Below are positions 51,428-60,074 of a stretch of DNA of 64,000 nucleotides, one piece after another. This stretch comes from an uncultured Muribaculaceae bacterium. GTDB taxonomy: Bacteria > Bacteroidota > Bacteroidia > Bacteroidales > Muribaculaceae. A program made the translations under genes and the position numbers. How positions within the stretch are numbered: position 1 is the stretch's first letter; each line of letters begins with the position of its first letter. The stretch is from the NCBI GenBank assembly GCA_910585275.1, contig CAJUCW010000016.1, forward strand, positions 25,250 through 89,249, in the 5' to 3' direction. The notes below the pieces were generated by a model. It was not told the origin of the DNA and did no database searches. It worked only from the letters and a program-made list of their open reading frames with translations.

Positions 51428-52342
51428 ATGAAGATAAGGAAGATGTTTTCAAAAACGCCATTCTTGCGTAAGGCGGTTGCTATGGTGCTTGCCGCCATGT
51501 CGGTTTGCGGGCTGTCGGCCTCGAATCCTTACGAGGAATATATCGACCGCTATTGCTCGCTCGCGATGGAGCATCAGGAGGAATACGGCATACCTGCCTC
51601 CATCACCCTGGCGCAGGGGCTTCTGGAGAGTGCCGCCGGGAGGAGCACTCTTGCAAGCGAGGGCAACAACCATTTCGGGATAAAATGTCATAAGGAATGG
51701 AAGGGAAAGACCATGCTCCGCGATGACGACGCGCGCGATGAATGCTTCCGCGTGTATGCCACCCCCGAAGAAAGTTTCAGAGACCATTCTTTGTTCCTGC
51801 GGCGCACGCGCTACAGTCGGCTTTTCGACCTCGACATAACCGATTATCAGAACTGGGCGAAAGGGCTGCGGGAATGCGGCTATGCCACCGACCCCAATTA
51901 TGCCGCGCGTCTGATAACCATAATAGAGCGTTATTCGCTATATTCCTATGACACCCCGGGGGGGCGCGATGCGGAGGAAACGGCAGCTTTCATCCGCGAC
52001 ATGCTCGTTAGAAGCCATCCCGTAAGGCGTACAAGAGGGTTGCATTATGTTGTGGCTACTCCCGGCGACACCTACAAGGCGATAGCCAAAGAATTTAACA
52101 TCAAAACCAAGACCCTTATGAAATATAACGATGCTGACCACGACCGTGAAATAAAGGCATGGGAAGAGGTATATCTCGAAGAAAAACTCGACGAAGGCCC
52201 CGAAGGGATGGTTGCGGCTACAATCGGCGAGGGGGAGTCGATGCATTCCCTGGCGCAACGGTTTGGCATGAAAATGGAGAAGCTGAAAGCCTTAAACAAA
52301 AAGGCAAAAGACCGCCCCGGCACCGAACTCAGGCTTCGTTGA
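51428..52342 (+). CDS. Glucosaminidase (GH73) with two LysM domains
   Basis: A 304-residue secreted protein: signal sequence, then the FlgJ/GH73 catalytic domain (residues ~30-175) with YGIPASITLAQGLLESAAGRSTLASEGNNHFGIKCH, whose Glu in LLES is the general acid, and two C-terminal LysM-like peptidoglycan-binding modules (~205-255 and ~258-304). It hydrolyses the glycan strands of peptidoglycan for wall remodelling. Own promoter; no partner genes. Confidence 0.9.
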   Translation: MKIRKMFSKTPFLRKAVAMVLAAMSVCGLSASNPYEEYIDRYCSLAMEHQEEYGIPASITLAQGLLESAAGRSTLASEGNNHFGIKCHKEWKGKTMLRDDDARDECFRVYATPEESFRDHSLFLRRTRYSRLFDLDITDYQNWAKGLRECGYATDPNYAARLITIIERYSLYSYDTPGGRDAEETAAFIRDMLVRSHPVRRTRGLHYVVATPGDTYKAIAKEFNIKTKTLMKYNDADHDREIKAWEEVYLEEKLDEGPEGMVAATIGEGESMHSLAQRFGMKMEKLKALNKKAKDRPGTELRLR

Positions 52343-52407
52343 AATGGCGTCGGAAAGACGAAGAAAGTGTAAAAATGCGTGAAAAAAGGCAAATTAAGCG
52401 CGAATGT

Positions 52408-52438
52408 TTGCATGGGATAAAAATTTTGACTAATTTTG
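52408..52438 (+). promoter_or_regulatory. Promoter of tRNA-Arg
   Basis: TTG (52408-52410), 20 nt, TAATTTTG (52431-52438), about 85 nt before the tRNA. Confidence 0.75.
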
Positions 52439-52524
52439 CGCGTAAATCAGTATATGCGTCTGCCCGGCAGGTGCCTGTCAGTCAGTTCCGGCGAGAGCCG
52501 GGTGCCGGCTGAGGTCTGAAAGAT

Positions 52525-52596
52525 GCCTCTGTAGTTCAACGGATAGAATAGAAGTTTCCTAAACTTTAGATAGGAGTTCGATTCTCCTCGGAGGTA
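52525..52596 (+). tRNA. tRNA-Arg(CCT)
   Basis: A full cloverleaf: acceptor GCCTCTG pairing with CGGAGGT, D-arm in GTTCAACGGATAGAAT, anticodon stem GAAGT/ACTTT around TTCCTAA (anticodon CCT), and T-arm AGGAG-TTCGATT-CTCCT. The CCA is not encoded. It lies upstream of the DUF177-rpmF unit. Confidence 0.92.
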
Positions 52597-52638
52597 CCGA
52601 TAACATAAATCCCGGAAGTTGGCAGGTGGGTTAAACAC

Positions 52639-53193
52639 ATGTCGGCTTTGTTGCACTTTTTAAACACCAAAGTGGGAAAATTTTCACAATATAAGGTTCT
52701 GCTTGCATCTCTGGGAGAGGGCAGGCATGAGCAGGATTTCGAATGTGGCACGGAGTTTTTCAGAAATATGGAAAACCCCGATGTCATATCTTCTGATGTG
52801 CATGTCCACCTCGATCTGGTGAAGAAAAACGACGCCTATGACTGCACTTTCCATTGCAAAGGGATGATGCAGATTCCGTGCGACCGTTGCCTCGACCCGC
52901 TTGACCATGAGGTTGACACCACCTACCACATCACCGTGAAATATGGCGAGGACTATAAGGATGACTCCGACGACCTCCTGATAATTCCCGAGAGCGACGC
53001 CTATCTCAACGTGGCGTATATGCTCTATGACACAATAGTGCTCACCATTCCGCTGAGGCACGTGCATCCCCTCGGGAAATGCAACCGCGCGATGGCGGCG
53101 GCGCTCCACAAGCATCACACCGCCGGCGGCGACGAACTCGATGAAGCCCTCGACGAGGTGGATTCCGAGATTGAGAATGAGAGTGAAGAATAA
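52639..53193 (+). CDS. DUF177 (YceD-like) protein
   Basis: A 184-residue protein with the DUF177 core: DVHVHLDLVKKNDAYDCTFHCKGMMQIPCDRCLDPLDHEVDT, containing the conserved CxxCL pair. This family precedes rpmF in many bacteria and has been linked to 23S rRNA/large-subunit maturation. It is followed by rpmF after 28 nt, the usual order. Confidence 0.93.
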   Translation: MSALLHFLNTKVGKFSQYKVLLASLGEGRHEQDFECGTEFFRNMENPDVISSDVHVHLDLVKKNDAYDCTFHCKGMMQIPCDRCLDPLDHEVDTTYHITVKYGEDYKDDSDDLLIIPESDAYLNVAYMLYDTIVLTIPLRHVHPLGKCNRAMAAALHKHHTAGGDELDEALDEVDSEIENESEE

Positions 53194-53221
53194 AAACAAA
53201 AACAATTAAAAATACAGAACA

Positions 53222-53404
53222 ATGGCACATCCTAAACGCAGACAATCGCATACCCGCACCGCGAAACGTCGTACTCACGACAAAGCCCTTATCCCGACAC
53301 TCGCCATCTGCCCCAACTGCGGCGCATGGCACGTTTATCACACCGTTTGTGGCGAATGCGGCTACTACCGCGGCAAGCTCGCGATTGAAAAGGCAGCTAT
53401 CTAA
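53222..53404 (+). CDS. rpmF: 50S ribosomal protein L32
   Basis: A 60-residue protein: AHPKRRQSHTRTAKRRTHDKAL and the zinc-binding CPNCGAWHVYHTVCGECGYY, i.e. the four-Cys form of L32. Length and position (DUF177-rpmF-fabH) are standard. Confidence 0.97.
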   Translation: MAHPKRRQSHTRTAKRRTHDKALIPTLAICPNCGAWHVYHTVCGECGYYRGKLAIEKAAI

Positions 53405-53502
53405 GCCGTCGGCTTAAACATGCGCCTTTGCTAAAAACATCACCGGGGCCGGCCTTACACATATGCCGGCTCTTTATCTATATTTATTTCTAAGCAGGAA
53501 TT

Positions 53503-54492
53503 ATGCTAAACGCAAAAATCAGCGGCATCGCTTCTTACGTGCCGGACGATATCCTCGACAACGATATGCTCTCAAAGATGGTTGACACCAACGACGAGTG
53601 GATCACCACCCGCGTGGGCATCAAGGAGCGCAGAATACTGAAAGAGGAGGGAAAAGGTTCGAGCTATCTCGGCATCAAGGCTGTGGAGAAACTTCTGTCT
53701 GACACCGAAGTTAAACCCGAGGAAATCGACCTCCTTATCTGCGCCACATCGAATCCGGACTATCGATTCCCTTCTACCGGCTCCGTCATCGTGCATGAGA
53801 CGGGAATGACCAACGCTTATTCTTACGATATTCAGGCCGCTTGCGCCGGATTTATCGTCTCCCTTCAGGCTGCCCGTGCATATGTCGTGTCGGGTCTGTA
53901 TAAGAAGGTTGTGGTGGTCTGCGCCGAAAAGATGTCGAGCATGACTGATTATCAGGACCGCGCCACCTGTCCCCTCTTCGGCGACGCTGCAGCCGCTGTG
54001 CTCGTGGAGCCTACAGAAGAGAACGTGGGAGTTATAGACGGTGAATTCCATGTCGATGGCACGGGATTGCCACACCTCCTCATGAAAGCCGGCGGAAGCG
54101 TGAAACCTGCCACCGTGGAGAGCGTGGAGGCTCGCGAACATTACATTTATCAGGAAGGCCGTGCCGTCTATAAGAATGCGGTGAGCGATATGCTCTCTTC
54201 TACCCTGTCGGTGATGAATCGCAACAATCTTACGGTTGACGACGTTGACTGGCTCGTGCCCCACCAGGCAAACCTCAGGATTATAGAGGCCGTGGCCGGG
54301 CGCACCAAGATTGACGAAAGCAAGGTGCTTGTTAACATACAGCATTACGGCAACACGTCGGCCGCTTCGATACCCCTTTGTCTCGACGAATTTAAACATA
54401 AGCTCAAGAAGGGCGACAAGGTGATGATGACGGCTTTCGGTGCCGGATTCACATGGGGAGCCATGTATATAATCTGGGCGTTCGACTCTTGA
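53503..54492 (+). CDS. fabH: 3-oxoacyl-ACP synthase III
   Basis: A 329-residue KAS III that starts fatty acid synthesis by condensing acetyl-CoA with malonyl-ACP. The catalytic triad is present: Cys in DIQAACAGF, His in WLVPHQANLRI and Asn in YGNTSAASIP. Other landmarks: NDEWITTRVGIKER near the N-terminus and FGAGFTWGA at the C-terminus. Located 98 nt after rpmF, as in many bacteria. Confidence 0.96.
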   Translation: MLNAKISGIASYVPDDILDNDMLSKMVDTNDEWITTRVGIKERRILKEEGKGSSYLGIKAVEKLLSDTEVKPEEIDLLICATSNPDYRFPSTGSVIVHETGMTNAYSYDIQAACAGFIVSLQAARAYVVSGLYKKVVVVCAEKMSSMTDYQDRATCPLFGDAAAAVLVEPTEENVGVIDGEFHVDGTGLPHLLMKAGGSVKPATVESVEAREHYIYQEGRAVYKNAVSDMLSSTLSVMNRNNLTVDDVDWLVPHQANLRIIEAVAGRTKIDESKVLVNIQHYGNTSAASIPLCLDEFKHKLKKGDKVMMTAFGAGFTWGAMYIIWAFDS

Positions 54493-54707
54493 TTACCGTA
54501 AGAGTCGCCGGTGCGATTTTATACTGAATTTGCGGGCCAATGGATTTTGTTTTCCATCGGCCCGTTTTCTCTTTACCACGCTTGGGTTAAACATCATAAC
54601 CTTTGCGGCGTTAATTCTATAGGCACCCTTGTCTATTTTGTCTTTGTTTTCTCTTCCGTAAAAAAAGACAGCGGGCAGAGGAGCTTGTAATCTAAAACGT
54701 AATCAAC

Positions 54708-55631
54708 ATGGAAGAAGAAATTAAAGATACCGTAGGGGGTGTGGCGGAAAATCACAAGGCGGGATTCGTGAACATCGTGGGTAATCCCAACGTGGGGAAA
54801 TCGACACTCATGAACGACCTTGTCGGCGAAAGGCTGTCTATCATAACTTCGAAAGCCCAGACCACACGCCATAGGATTATGGGAATCGTAAATACCGACG
54901 ATTACCAGATTGTATATTCCGACACTCCTGGAGTGCTGAAACCGAAATATAAACTCCAGGAATCGATGCTCGAGTTTTCGGAGGGGGCATTGACCGACGC
55001 CGATATTTTGCTCTACGTAACTGACGTGGTGGAGGATCCCGAGAAAAACAAGGATTTCCTCGACAGGGTGGCCAAGGAGACCGTGCCGGTGCTTTTGGTT
55101 ATCAATAAGATTGACCTCCTTAAAGGTGATGGTGAACTTGAAAAGCTCGTGGAACGTTGGCATCAGCGTCTGCCGAATGCAGAGATATTCCCGACAAGCG
55201 CCACTGAGCATTTCAACGTAGATAACCTTAAACGCCGCATAGAGGAACTCCTCCCGGTGTCGCCTCCGTTCTTCGGAAAAGATGCCCTTACCGATAAGCC
55301 GGCACGTTTCTTCGTGACGGAAATCATACGCGAGAAGCTCCTTCTAAACTATGACAAGGAAATACCTTACAGCACGGAGGTGCTCGTGGAGAAGTTCGAC
55401 GAAAAAGAGACTGCCATACATATCATGTCCGTGATATATGTGGAGCGAGACTCGCAGAAAGGCATTATCATCGGCAAAGGAGGTGACAAAATAAAAAAAG
55501 TGGGGATAGAAGCCCGTCATGACATAGAGAAGTTCTTTGGCAAGAAGGTGTTTCTCGAACTTTTCGTAAAAGTGGAGAAAGACTGGCGCAACCGTGAGAA
55601 CAAGCTCCGTGCATTCGGATATATGGAATAA
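54708..55631 (+). CDS. era: GTPase Era
   Basis: A 307-residue protein with G1 GNPNVGKSTL, G3 DTPG, G4 NKID and a C-terminal KH RNA-binding domain with GIIIGKGGDKIKKVG. Era binds 16S rRNA and is required for small-subunit maturation. It is followed by der after 128 nt; the two GTPase genes side by side are common in Bacteroidales. Confidence 0.96.
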   Translation: MEEEIKDTVGGVAENHKAGFVNIVGNPNVGKSTLMNDLVGERLSIITSKAQTTRHRIMGIVNTDDYQIVYSDTPGVLKPKYKLQESMLEFSEGALTDADILLYVTDVVEDPEKNKDFLDRVAKETVPVLLVINKIDLLKGDGELEKLVERWHQRLPNAEIFPTSATEHFNVDNLKRRIEELLPVSPPFFGKDALTDKPARFFVTEIIREKLLLNYDKEIPYSTEVLVEKFDEKETAIHIMSVIYVERDSQKGIIIGKGGDKIKKVGIEARHDIEKFFGKKVFLELFVKVEKDWRNRENKLRAFGYME

Positions 55632-55689
55632 TAGTCGTTAGTTTGTTAGTAGTGAGTCTTTAAAGTCTTTAAAGACCTTAAGGACTTTT

Positions 55690-55720
55690 AGCCTTAAACC
55701 CTAAACTTTAAACCGACAAC
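55690..55720. repeat. TTAAACCCTAAACTTTAAACC repeat between era and der
   Basis: A short member of the same TTAAAC-rich family as at 40825 and 57100; it contains CCTTAAACCCTAAACTTT. Confidence 0.55.
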
Positions 55721-55759
55721 TAAAGACCGGCAACTGAAAACTGAAAATCCAAAAAGCAA

Positions 55760-57076
55760 ATGAGCAGATTAGTAGCAATAGTAGGGCGGCCGAACGTGGG
55801 TAAATCAACCCTGTTCAACCGTTTGACGCAGACCCGTAAGGCCATCGTGGATGACACTGCGGGCACCACACGCGACCGCCAGTATGGCATGGTCGATTGG
55901 TGTGGTCAGGAATTCTCGATTGTCGATACCGGCGGTTGGGTGGTCAACTCGGAAGATATTTTCGAGGGAGAAATCAACAAACAGGTGCAGATTGCCATCG
56001 AAGAGGCTGATGTGATTCTCTTCGTGGTTGACGCTTCTAACGGCGTGACCGACCTCGACGACCAGGTGGCGGCCATATTGCGCCGTTCAAAGAAACCGGT
56101 TATTCTTGTAGCCAATAAGGAAGACAAGGGTGATGCGCGTTTCAACGTGCCGGAGTTTTATTCTTTGGGACTGGGCGACCCCGTTGAGGTGTCGTCGGCC
56201 AACGGCAGCGGCACGGGTGAACTTCTCGACCTTATCATAGCCGACATGCCTGAACCCAAGGATGACGACAAGCCGGAAGACAATGTCGCCAAGTTCGCCA
56301 TCGTGGGACGGCCTAATGCCGGGAAGTCGTCGCTCATAAACGCCTTTATCGGCGAAGAGCGCCATATCGTGACCGATATTGCCGGAACAACCCGCGATTC
56401 GATTTATCACCGCTACAACAAATTCGGCTTCGACTTCTATCTGGTCGATACGGCCGGCATCCGAAAGAAGCAGAAGGTGAACGAAGACATCGAATATTAC
56501 AGCGTGATTCGCTCCATCCGCTCGATAGAGGCAAGCGATGTGTGTATCCTTATGATTGATGCCACGCGCGGAATCGAGGCGCAGGATGCCAATATTTTCT
56601 CCCTTATCCAAAAAAACAGGAAAGGTCTTGTGGTTTGTGTCAACAAATGGGACCTTGTGGAAGACAAGTCGGTGACGGCGCAGAAGCATTTTGAAGATGC
56701 CATCAGGAAAAGATTCGCTCCCTTCACCGATTTCCCAATCCTCTTTACCTCCGCTTTGACGAAGCAAAGGATTTATAAGGTGCTTGAAACGGCGATAGAA
56801 GTGTATGAGAACCGCCGCAGAATTATCCCTACATCGCAGCTCAATACTTATATGCTTGAGCAGATTGCGGTGACCCCTCCTCCGAGCAACAAGGGTAAGT
56901 TCGTGAAAATAAAATATGTCACGATGTTGAAGGACGCCGTGATTCCTACGTTTGTATTCTTCTGCAACCTTCCGCAGTGGGTTAAGGAACCTTACCGTCG
57001 TTTTCTCGAAAATAAAATCCGTGAGAAATGGGATTTCCACGGCACCCCCATCGCCATTTTCATGCGCGACAAGTAA
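55760..57076 (+). CDS. der: GTPase Der (EngA)
   Basis: A 438-residue protein with two consecutive GTPase domains: G1 GRPNVGKSTLFN at the start and GRPNAGKSSLIN near residue 180, with NKED and NKWD G4 motifs, and a C-terminal KH-like domain (FVKIKYVTMLKDAVIPTFVFF). Der is needed for 50S assembly. Sequence is full length and intact. Confidence 0.96.
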   Translation: MSRLVAIVGRPNVGKSTLFNRLTQTRKAIVDDTAGTTRDRQYGMVDWCGQEFSIVDTGGWVVNSEDIFEGEINKQVQIAIEEADVILFVVDASNGVTDLDDQVAAILRRSKKPVILVANKEDKGDARFNVPEFYSLGLGDPVEVSSANGSGTGELLDLIIADMPEPKDDDKPEDNVAKFAIVGRPNAGKSSLINAFIGEERHIVTDIAGTTRDSIYHRYNKFGFDFYLVDTAGIRKKQKVNEDIEYYSVIRSIRSIEASDVCILMIDATRGIEAQDANIFSLIQKNRKGLVVCVNKWDLVEDKSVTAQKHFEDAIRKRFAPFTDFPILFTSALTKQRIYKVLETAIEVYENRRRIIPTSQLNTYMLEQIAVTPPPSNKGKFVKIKYVTMLKDAVIPTFVFFCNLPQWVKEPYRRFLENKIREKWDFHGTPIAIFMRDK

Positions 57077-57097
57077 TGACTCCGCGCTCTTGCGGCG

Positions 57098-57210
57098 CGG
57101 TTTAAAGGTTAGGGTTTAATGTTTAGACAATGGCGGATTTGCCGAAAGCAAAAGCCATTACTAAACATTAAACCCTAACCTTTATGCGTTAAACCCTAAA
57201 CTTTATTATA
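57098..57210. repeat. TTTAAACC-type inverted repeat after der
   Basis: GGTTTAAAGGTTAGGGTTTA on the left and CTAAACATTAAACCCTAACC on the right, followed by a further TTAAACCCTAAACTTTAT. Two arms about 45 nt apart can pair. Same family as at 40825-40925 and 55690. Confidence 0.65.
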
Positions 57211-57217
57211 GGTGGTC

Positions 57218-58093
57218 TTACAGGCTTTCGATTTCGGAAACGTCCAATCCTGAAACCTCCGCAATCATCGCCAGTTCCAGCCCTTTTTCTTTGAGTTTCT
57301 TCGCCATCACACGTGCTTCTTCTGTCCTACCTTCTGCCCTACCCTGGACTCGACCTTCTGCTCGGCCTTCTGCAATACCTTCGTTATAGGCTCCATTGTA
57401 GCAAGCGACGTTGTCACGGTATATCTTCAGTGAAGCATCGTAGTGTCTGCGCTCTTCTCTGGTAAGGGAATGGAGGTTGCAGACCTCATCAAGTTTCCCG
57501 AATATAGCATTTTTAGCCTTGAAAGGCATTCTTTCCAATGTCTCCATATGCTTCAATATATAAATCCAACGTTCAAAATCAGTTTCACACTCATCCTCTT
57601 CCTTACTCATTCGCGGAAGCGTTATATAAAACATACGCAGTTTGTCGGAAAATAGTTCATTATTTTCCTTCACTCTGAGATTGACTTCCATGTTGAGAGG
57701 AAGATCTTTTCTGTTGTCCATGAAAAAATTTAAGAAGAATACTCCATAAACCCTGCTTACGTTGAAATCCCAGTCTTTCCCTCGCTCTCCCTGCTCTGCT
57801 AAAGCCGACGCCACATAATATATGGAGCGGTCGCGGAAAAAGCTTTGGGTTGCGTTTTGCATCTCAATGATGACAAGTTCTCCATTTTGTGTGGTGGCGT
57901 AGATGTCATATATGGAGCGCCTTCCATCATAAAAATGTGGCATGTGTTCCTTGTCGCGATATTCAATATCTACAATAGGACTTTCATTCTGAATCAGAGA
58001 ATTCAGAAAATCGATAAGCAGGTCTTTGTTGATTTCTTGTCCGAATATACGTTTGAAACCCTCGTCTGTAAAAGGGTTAATGTATTTTCCCAT
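57218..58093 (-). CDS. Rpn-type nuclease/transposase-like protein (PD-(D/E)XK)
   Basis: A 291-residue protein of the recombination-promoting nuclease family: MGKYINPFTDEGFKRIFGQE, NKDLLIDFLN, and YDIYATTQNGELVIIEMQN where D and the ExQ pair form the PD-(D/E)XK active site. The C-terminal region contains GIAEGRAEGRVQGRAEGRTEE, a short repeat that varies among family members and may expand. Rpn proteins cut DNA and promote recombination; many are associated with mobile DNA. It is next to an IS remnant. Confidence 0.87.
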   Translation of the reverse strand: MGKYINPFTDEGFKRIFGQEINKDLLIDFLNSLIQNESPIVDIEYRDKEHMPHFYDGRRSIYDIYATTQNGELVIIEMQNATQSFFRDRSIYYVASALAEQGERGKDWDFNVSRVYGVFFLNFFMDNRKDLPLNMEVNLRVKENNELFSDKLRMFYITLPRMSKEEDECETDFERWIYILKHMETLERMPFKAKNAIFGKLDEVCNLHSLTREERRHYDASLKIYRDNVACYNGAYNEGIAEGRAEGRVQGRAEGRTEEARVMAKKLKEKGLELAMIAEVSGLDVSEIESL

Positions 58094-58119
58094 GGCATGA
58101 TGTCGTTATATTTCAGTTA

Positions 58120-58127
58120 CAAAGATA
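58120..58127 (-). promoter_or_regulatory. -7 element of the Rpn-type gene
   Basis: TATCTTTG on the minus strand, 26 nt upstream of the start codon. Confidence 0.45.
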
Positions 58128-58201
58128 GTCGAATCCATTTTATTCTGCAAATTTTATTTCAAGGTTTGTTGAAGCCGGAATTATTTTTTTAATTTGGGCA
58201 T

Positions 58202-58465
58202 TAGTGTCCACTAAATAAAATGCTGTCCGCATCCAAATCTATTGTGCCATAATTGCTTACTGCCTCGTGGCAATCGTACAGCACAATATGAGGCTGGAGC
58301 GAAGTTTCTATGAAGTACTTCAGATTCTTGGAATCTCGCAGAATGACAAGACTCATCTGAGAGATCTCTTAGACAAATCGAATTTCAAAAATGTCACTGT
58401 TCTCTATGGTTCAAGTGAACCGAATTTATTTAATTTTTAACCACGTCCATTTTTAGGGGACAATA
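58202..58465 (+). mobile_element. Internally deleted IS4-family element
   Basis: Ends TAGTGTCCACTAAATA (left, 58202-58217) and, read inward on the other strand, TATTGTCCCCTAAAAATG (right, 58448-58465), which match at about 15 of 18 positions. Between them only the last ~65 codons of the transposase remain (58219-58440), including AIIAYCLVAIVQHNMRLERS and the terminal GSSEPNLFNF typical of Bacteroidetes IS4-family transposases. The rest of the element is missing, so it is not self-mobile. Confidence 0.75.
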
Positions 58466-58480
58466 GTGAGTTAGAGTATA

Positions 58481-58516
58481 TAAAAAGCCTCACGGAATAT
58501 CATTCCGTGAAGCTTA
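58481..58516 (-). terminator. recA terminator
   Basis: On the minus strand AGCTTCACGGAAT-gat-ATTCCGTGAGGCT followed by TTTTTA; 54 nt after the recA stop. Confidence 0.85.
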
Positions 58517-58570
58517 ATATCTTCCATACTTACCGCGACACCGTGCTCGGCAGTGTCTTCGGGTAGTTTT

Positions 58571-59785
58571 TTATTCTTCGATTTCAACGTCGAAGTCGTC
58601 GCCGAAGAGGTCGTCGCTGTCGTTGCCACCCTCCCTGTCTGCGCCGAAGTCGTCATCGTCTGATGCGTTTTCGTGGTCTTCCTTGTCGGTGCGTACCGAG
58701 TCTTTTGTTGGAGCGAACGGATTGATATTCTTCTTCTTCGACGCTTCCCTTTGGGCGTTGAGCGTTGCCTTGATTTTCTCTTCGAGTTCAGCGGCAAGTT
58801 CCGGATTGTCTTTAATCACTTTCTTGACTGCATCGCGTCCTTGTCCGAGCTTCGTGCCGTTGTAGGAGAACCATGCGCCGCTCTTCTTGACGATGCCGTA
58901 TTCGACTGCCATATCGATAATCTCGCCGGCCTTCGAGATGCCTTCGCCGAACATCAGTTCGAATTCAGCTTTCATAAACGGAGGCGCCACTTTGTTTTTC
59001 ACAACTTTCACTTTGGCGAGACGCCCGATGGTGGTATCGCCGTCTTTGATGAATGAAGAGGGGCGAATTTCAAGACGCACCGACGAATAGAATTTAAGCG
59101 CGTTGCCGCCGGTGGTGGTTTCCGGATTGCCAAACATCAAGCCGATTTTTTCGCGAATCTGGTTGATGAAGATGCAACAGGTGCGCGTGCGTGCAATAGA
59201 GCCCGTAAGCTTACGCATGGCCTGGCTCATGAGGCGGGCGTGGAGACCAACGTTCTTGTCGCCCATCTCTCCCTCTATTTCGGCCTTGGGGGTAAGAGCT
59301 GCCACGGAGTCGATGACCAACACGTCGATGGCTCCCGAATTGATGAGCTGTTCCGCAATGTCGAGGGCCTGCTCGCCGTTGTCGGGCTGTGCTATCCAAA
59401 GGTTGTTGACGTCAACGCCAAGCTTTTCGGCATAGAAACGGTCGAAAGCATGCTCCGCATCGACTATGGCACATATGCCTCCCTGCTTCTGTGCTTCCGC
59501 AATCACATGGATTGCAAGCGTGGTCTTACCGGAAGATTCCGGGCCATAGATTTCGGTAATCCTTCCTCTGGGGAGGCCGCCGACTCCAAGAGCGAAGTCA
59601 AGCCCTATGGAGCCGGTGGAGATTGTCTCCACATCCTGCACGGCATCGTCGCCGAGACGCATCACGGTGCCGGTGCCGAAGTCTTTTTCCAGGTGTTGCA
59701 TTGCCATCTGGAGGGCTTTCTTCTTCTCCTCCATGTCGCTGATGCGTCCCACGCTCTGTGCCGGAGCTGCTTTTTTCTTTGCCAT
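58571..59785 (-). CDS. recA: Recombinase A
   Basis: A 404-residue protein, longer than E. coli RecA (353), with an N-terminal Ala-rich extension (MAKKKAAPAQSVGRISDMEE) and a strongly acidic C-terminal tail (DDDDFGADREGGNDSDDLFG). Walker A GPESSGKTTLAIH, MAW-type LVIDSVAALTPKAEIEGEMGD and the L2 region GNALKFYSSVRLE are all present. RecA catalyses strand exchange and stimulates LexA cleavage. The ATG at 59785 is used. It has its own promoter and terminator. Confidence 0.97.
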   Translation of the reverse strand: MAKKKAAPAQSVGRISDMEEKKKALQMAMQHLEKDFGTGTVMRLGDDAVQDVETISTGSIGLDFALGVGGLPRGRITEIYGPESSGKTTLAIHVIAEAQKQGGICAIVDAEHAFDRFYAEKLGVDVNNLWIAQPDNGEQALDIAEQLINSGAIDVLVIDSVAALTPKAEIEGEMGDKNVGLHARLMSQAMRKLTGSIARTRTCCIFINQIREKIGLMFGNPETTTGGNALKFYSSVRLEIRPSSFIKDGDTTIGRLAKVKVVKNKVAPPFMKAEFELMFGEGISKAGEIIDMAVEYGIVKKSGAWFSYNGTKLGQGRDAVKKVIKDNPELAAELEEKIKATLNAQREASKKKNINPFAPTKDSVRTDKEDHENASDDDDFGADREGGNDSDDLFGDDFDVEIEE

Positions 59786-59845
59786 ATAGTATATATTTTT
59801 TAGTTTTTTTATTCCGGTTGTATCAACCTGTAAGGTTTCATATTG

Positions 59846-59853
59846 CAAAGGTA
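59846..59853 (-). promoter_or_regulatory. -7 element of recA
   Basis: TACCTTTG on the minus strand, 60 nt before the recA ATG. Confidence 0.5.
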
Positions 59854-60029
59854 ATACTTTAAAAGGCTAATGTCATAATTTTTCAGCCTTTAAATTAGGT
59901 GGATGTGGATTAAATAATCTTAACAAAAGATATGCGGCTGCAATGTTTTTGCAGCCGATGGCTCGGTTGAAATGCAATTAAAAATGGCTAACGTGTTTTA
60001 AATCATGAATGATAATGCCGAATTTTTTG

Positions 60030-60037
60030 TAACTTTG
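60030..60037 (+). promoter_or_regulatory. -7 element of the aminotransferase gene
   Basis: TAACTTTG, 37 nt before the ATG at 60075. No clear -33 element. Confidence 0.5.
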
Positions 60038-60074
60038 CAACTCTTTAAATGGAATTGCAAAATATAGGATTATA

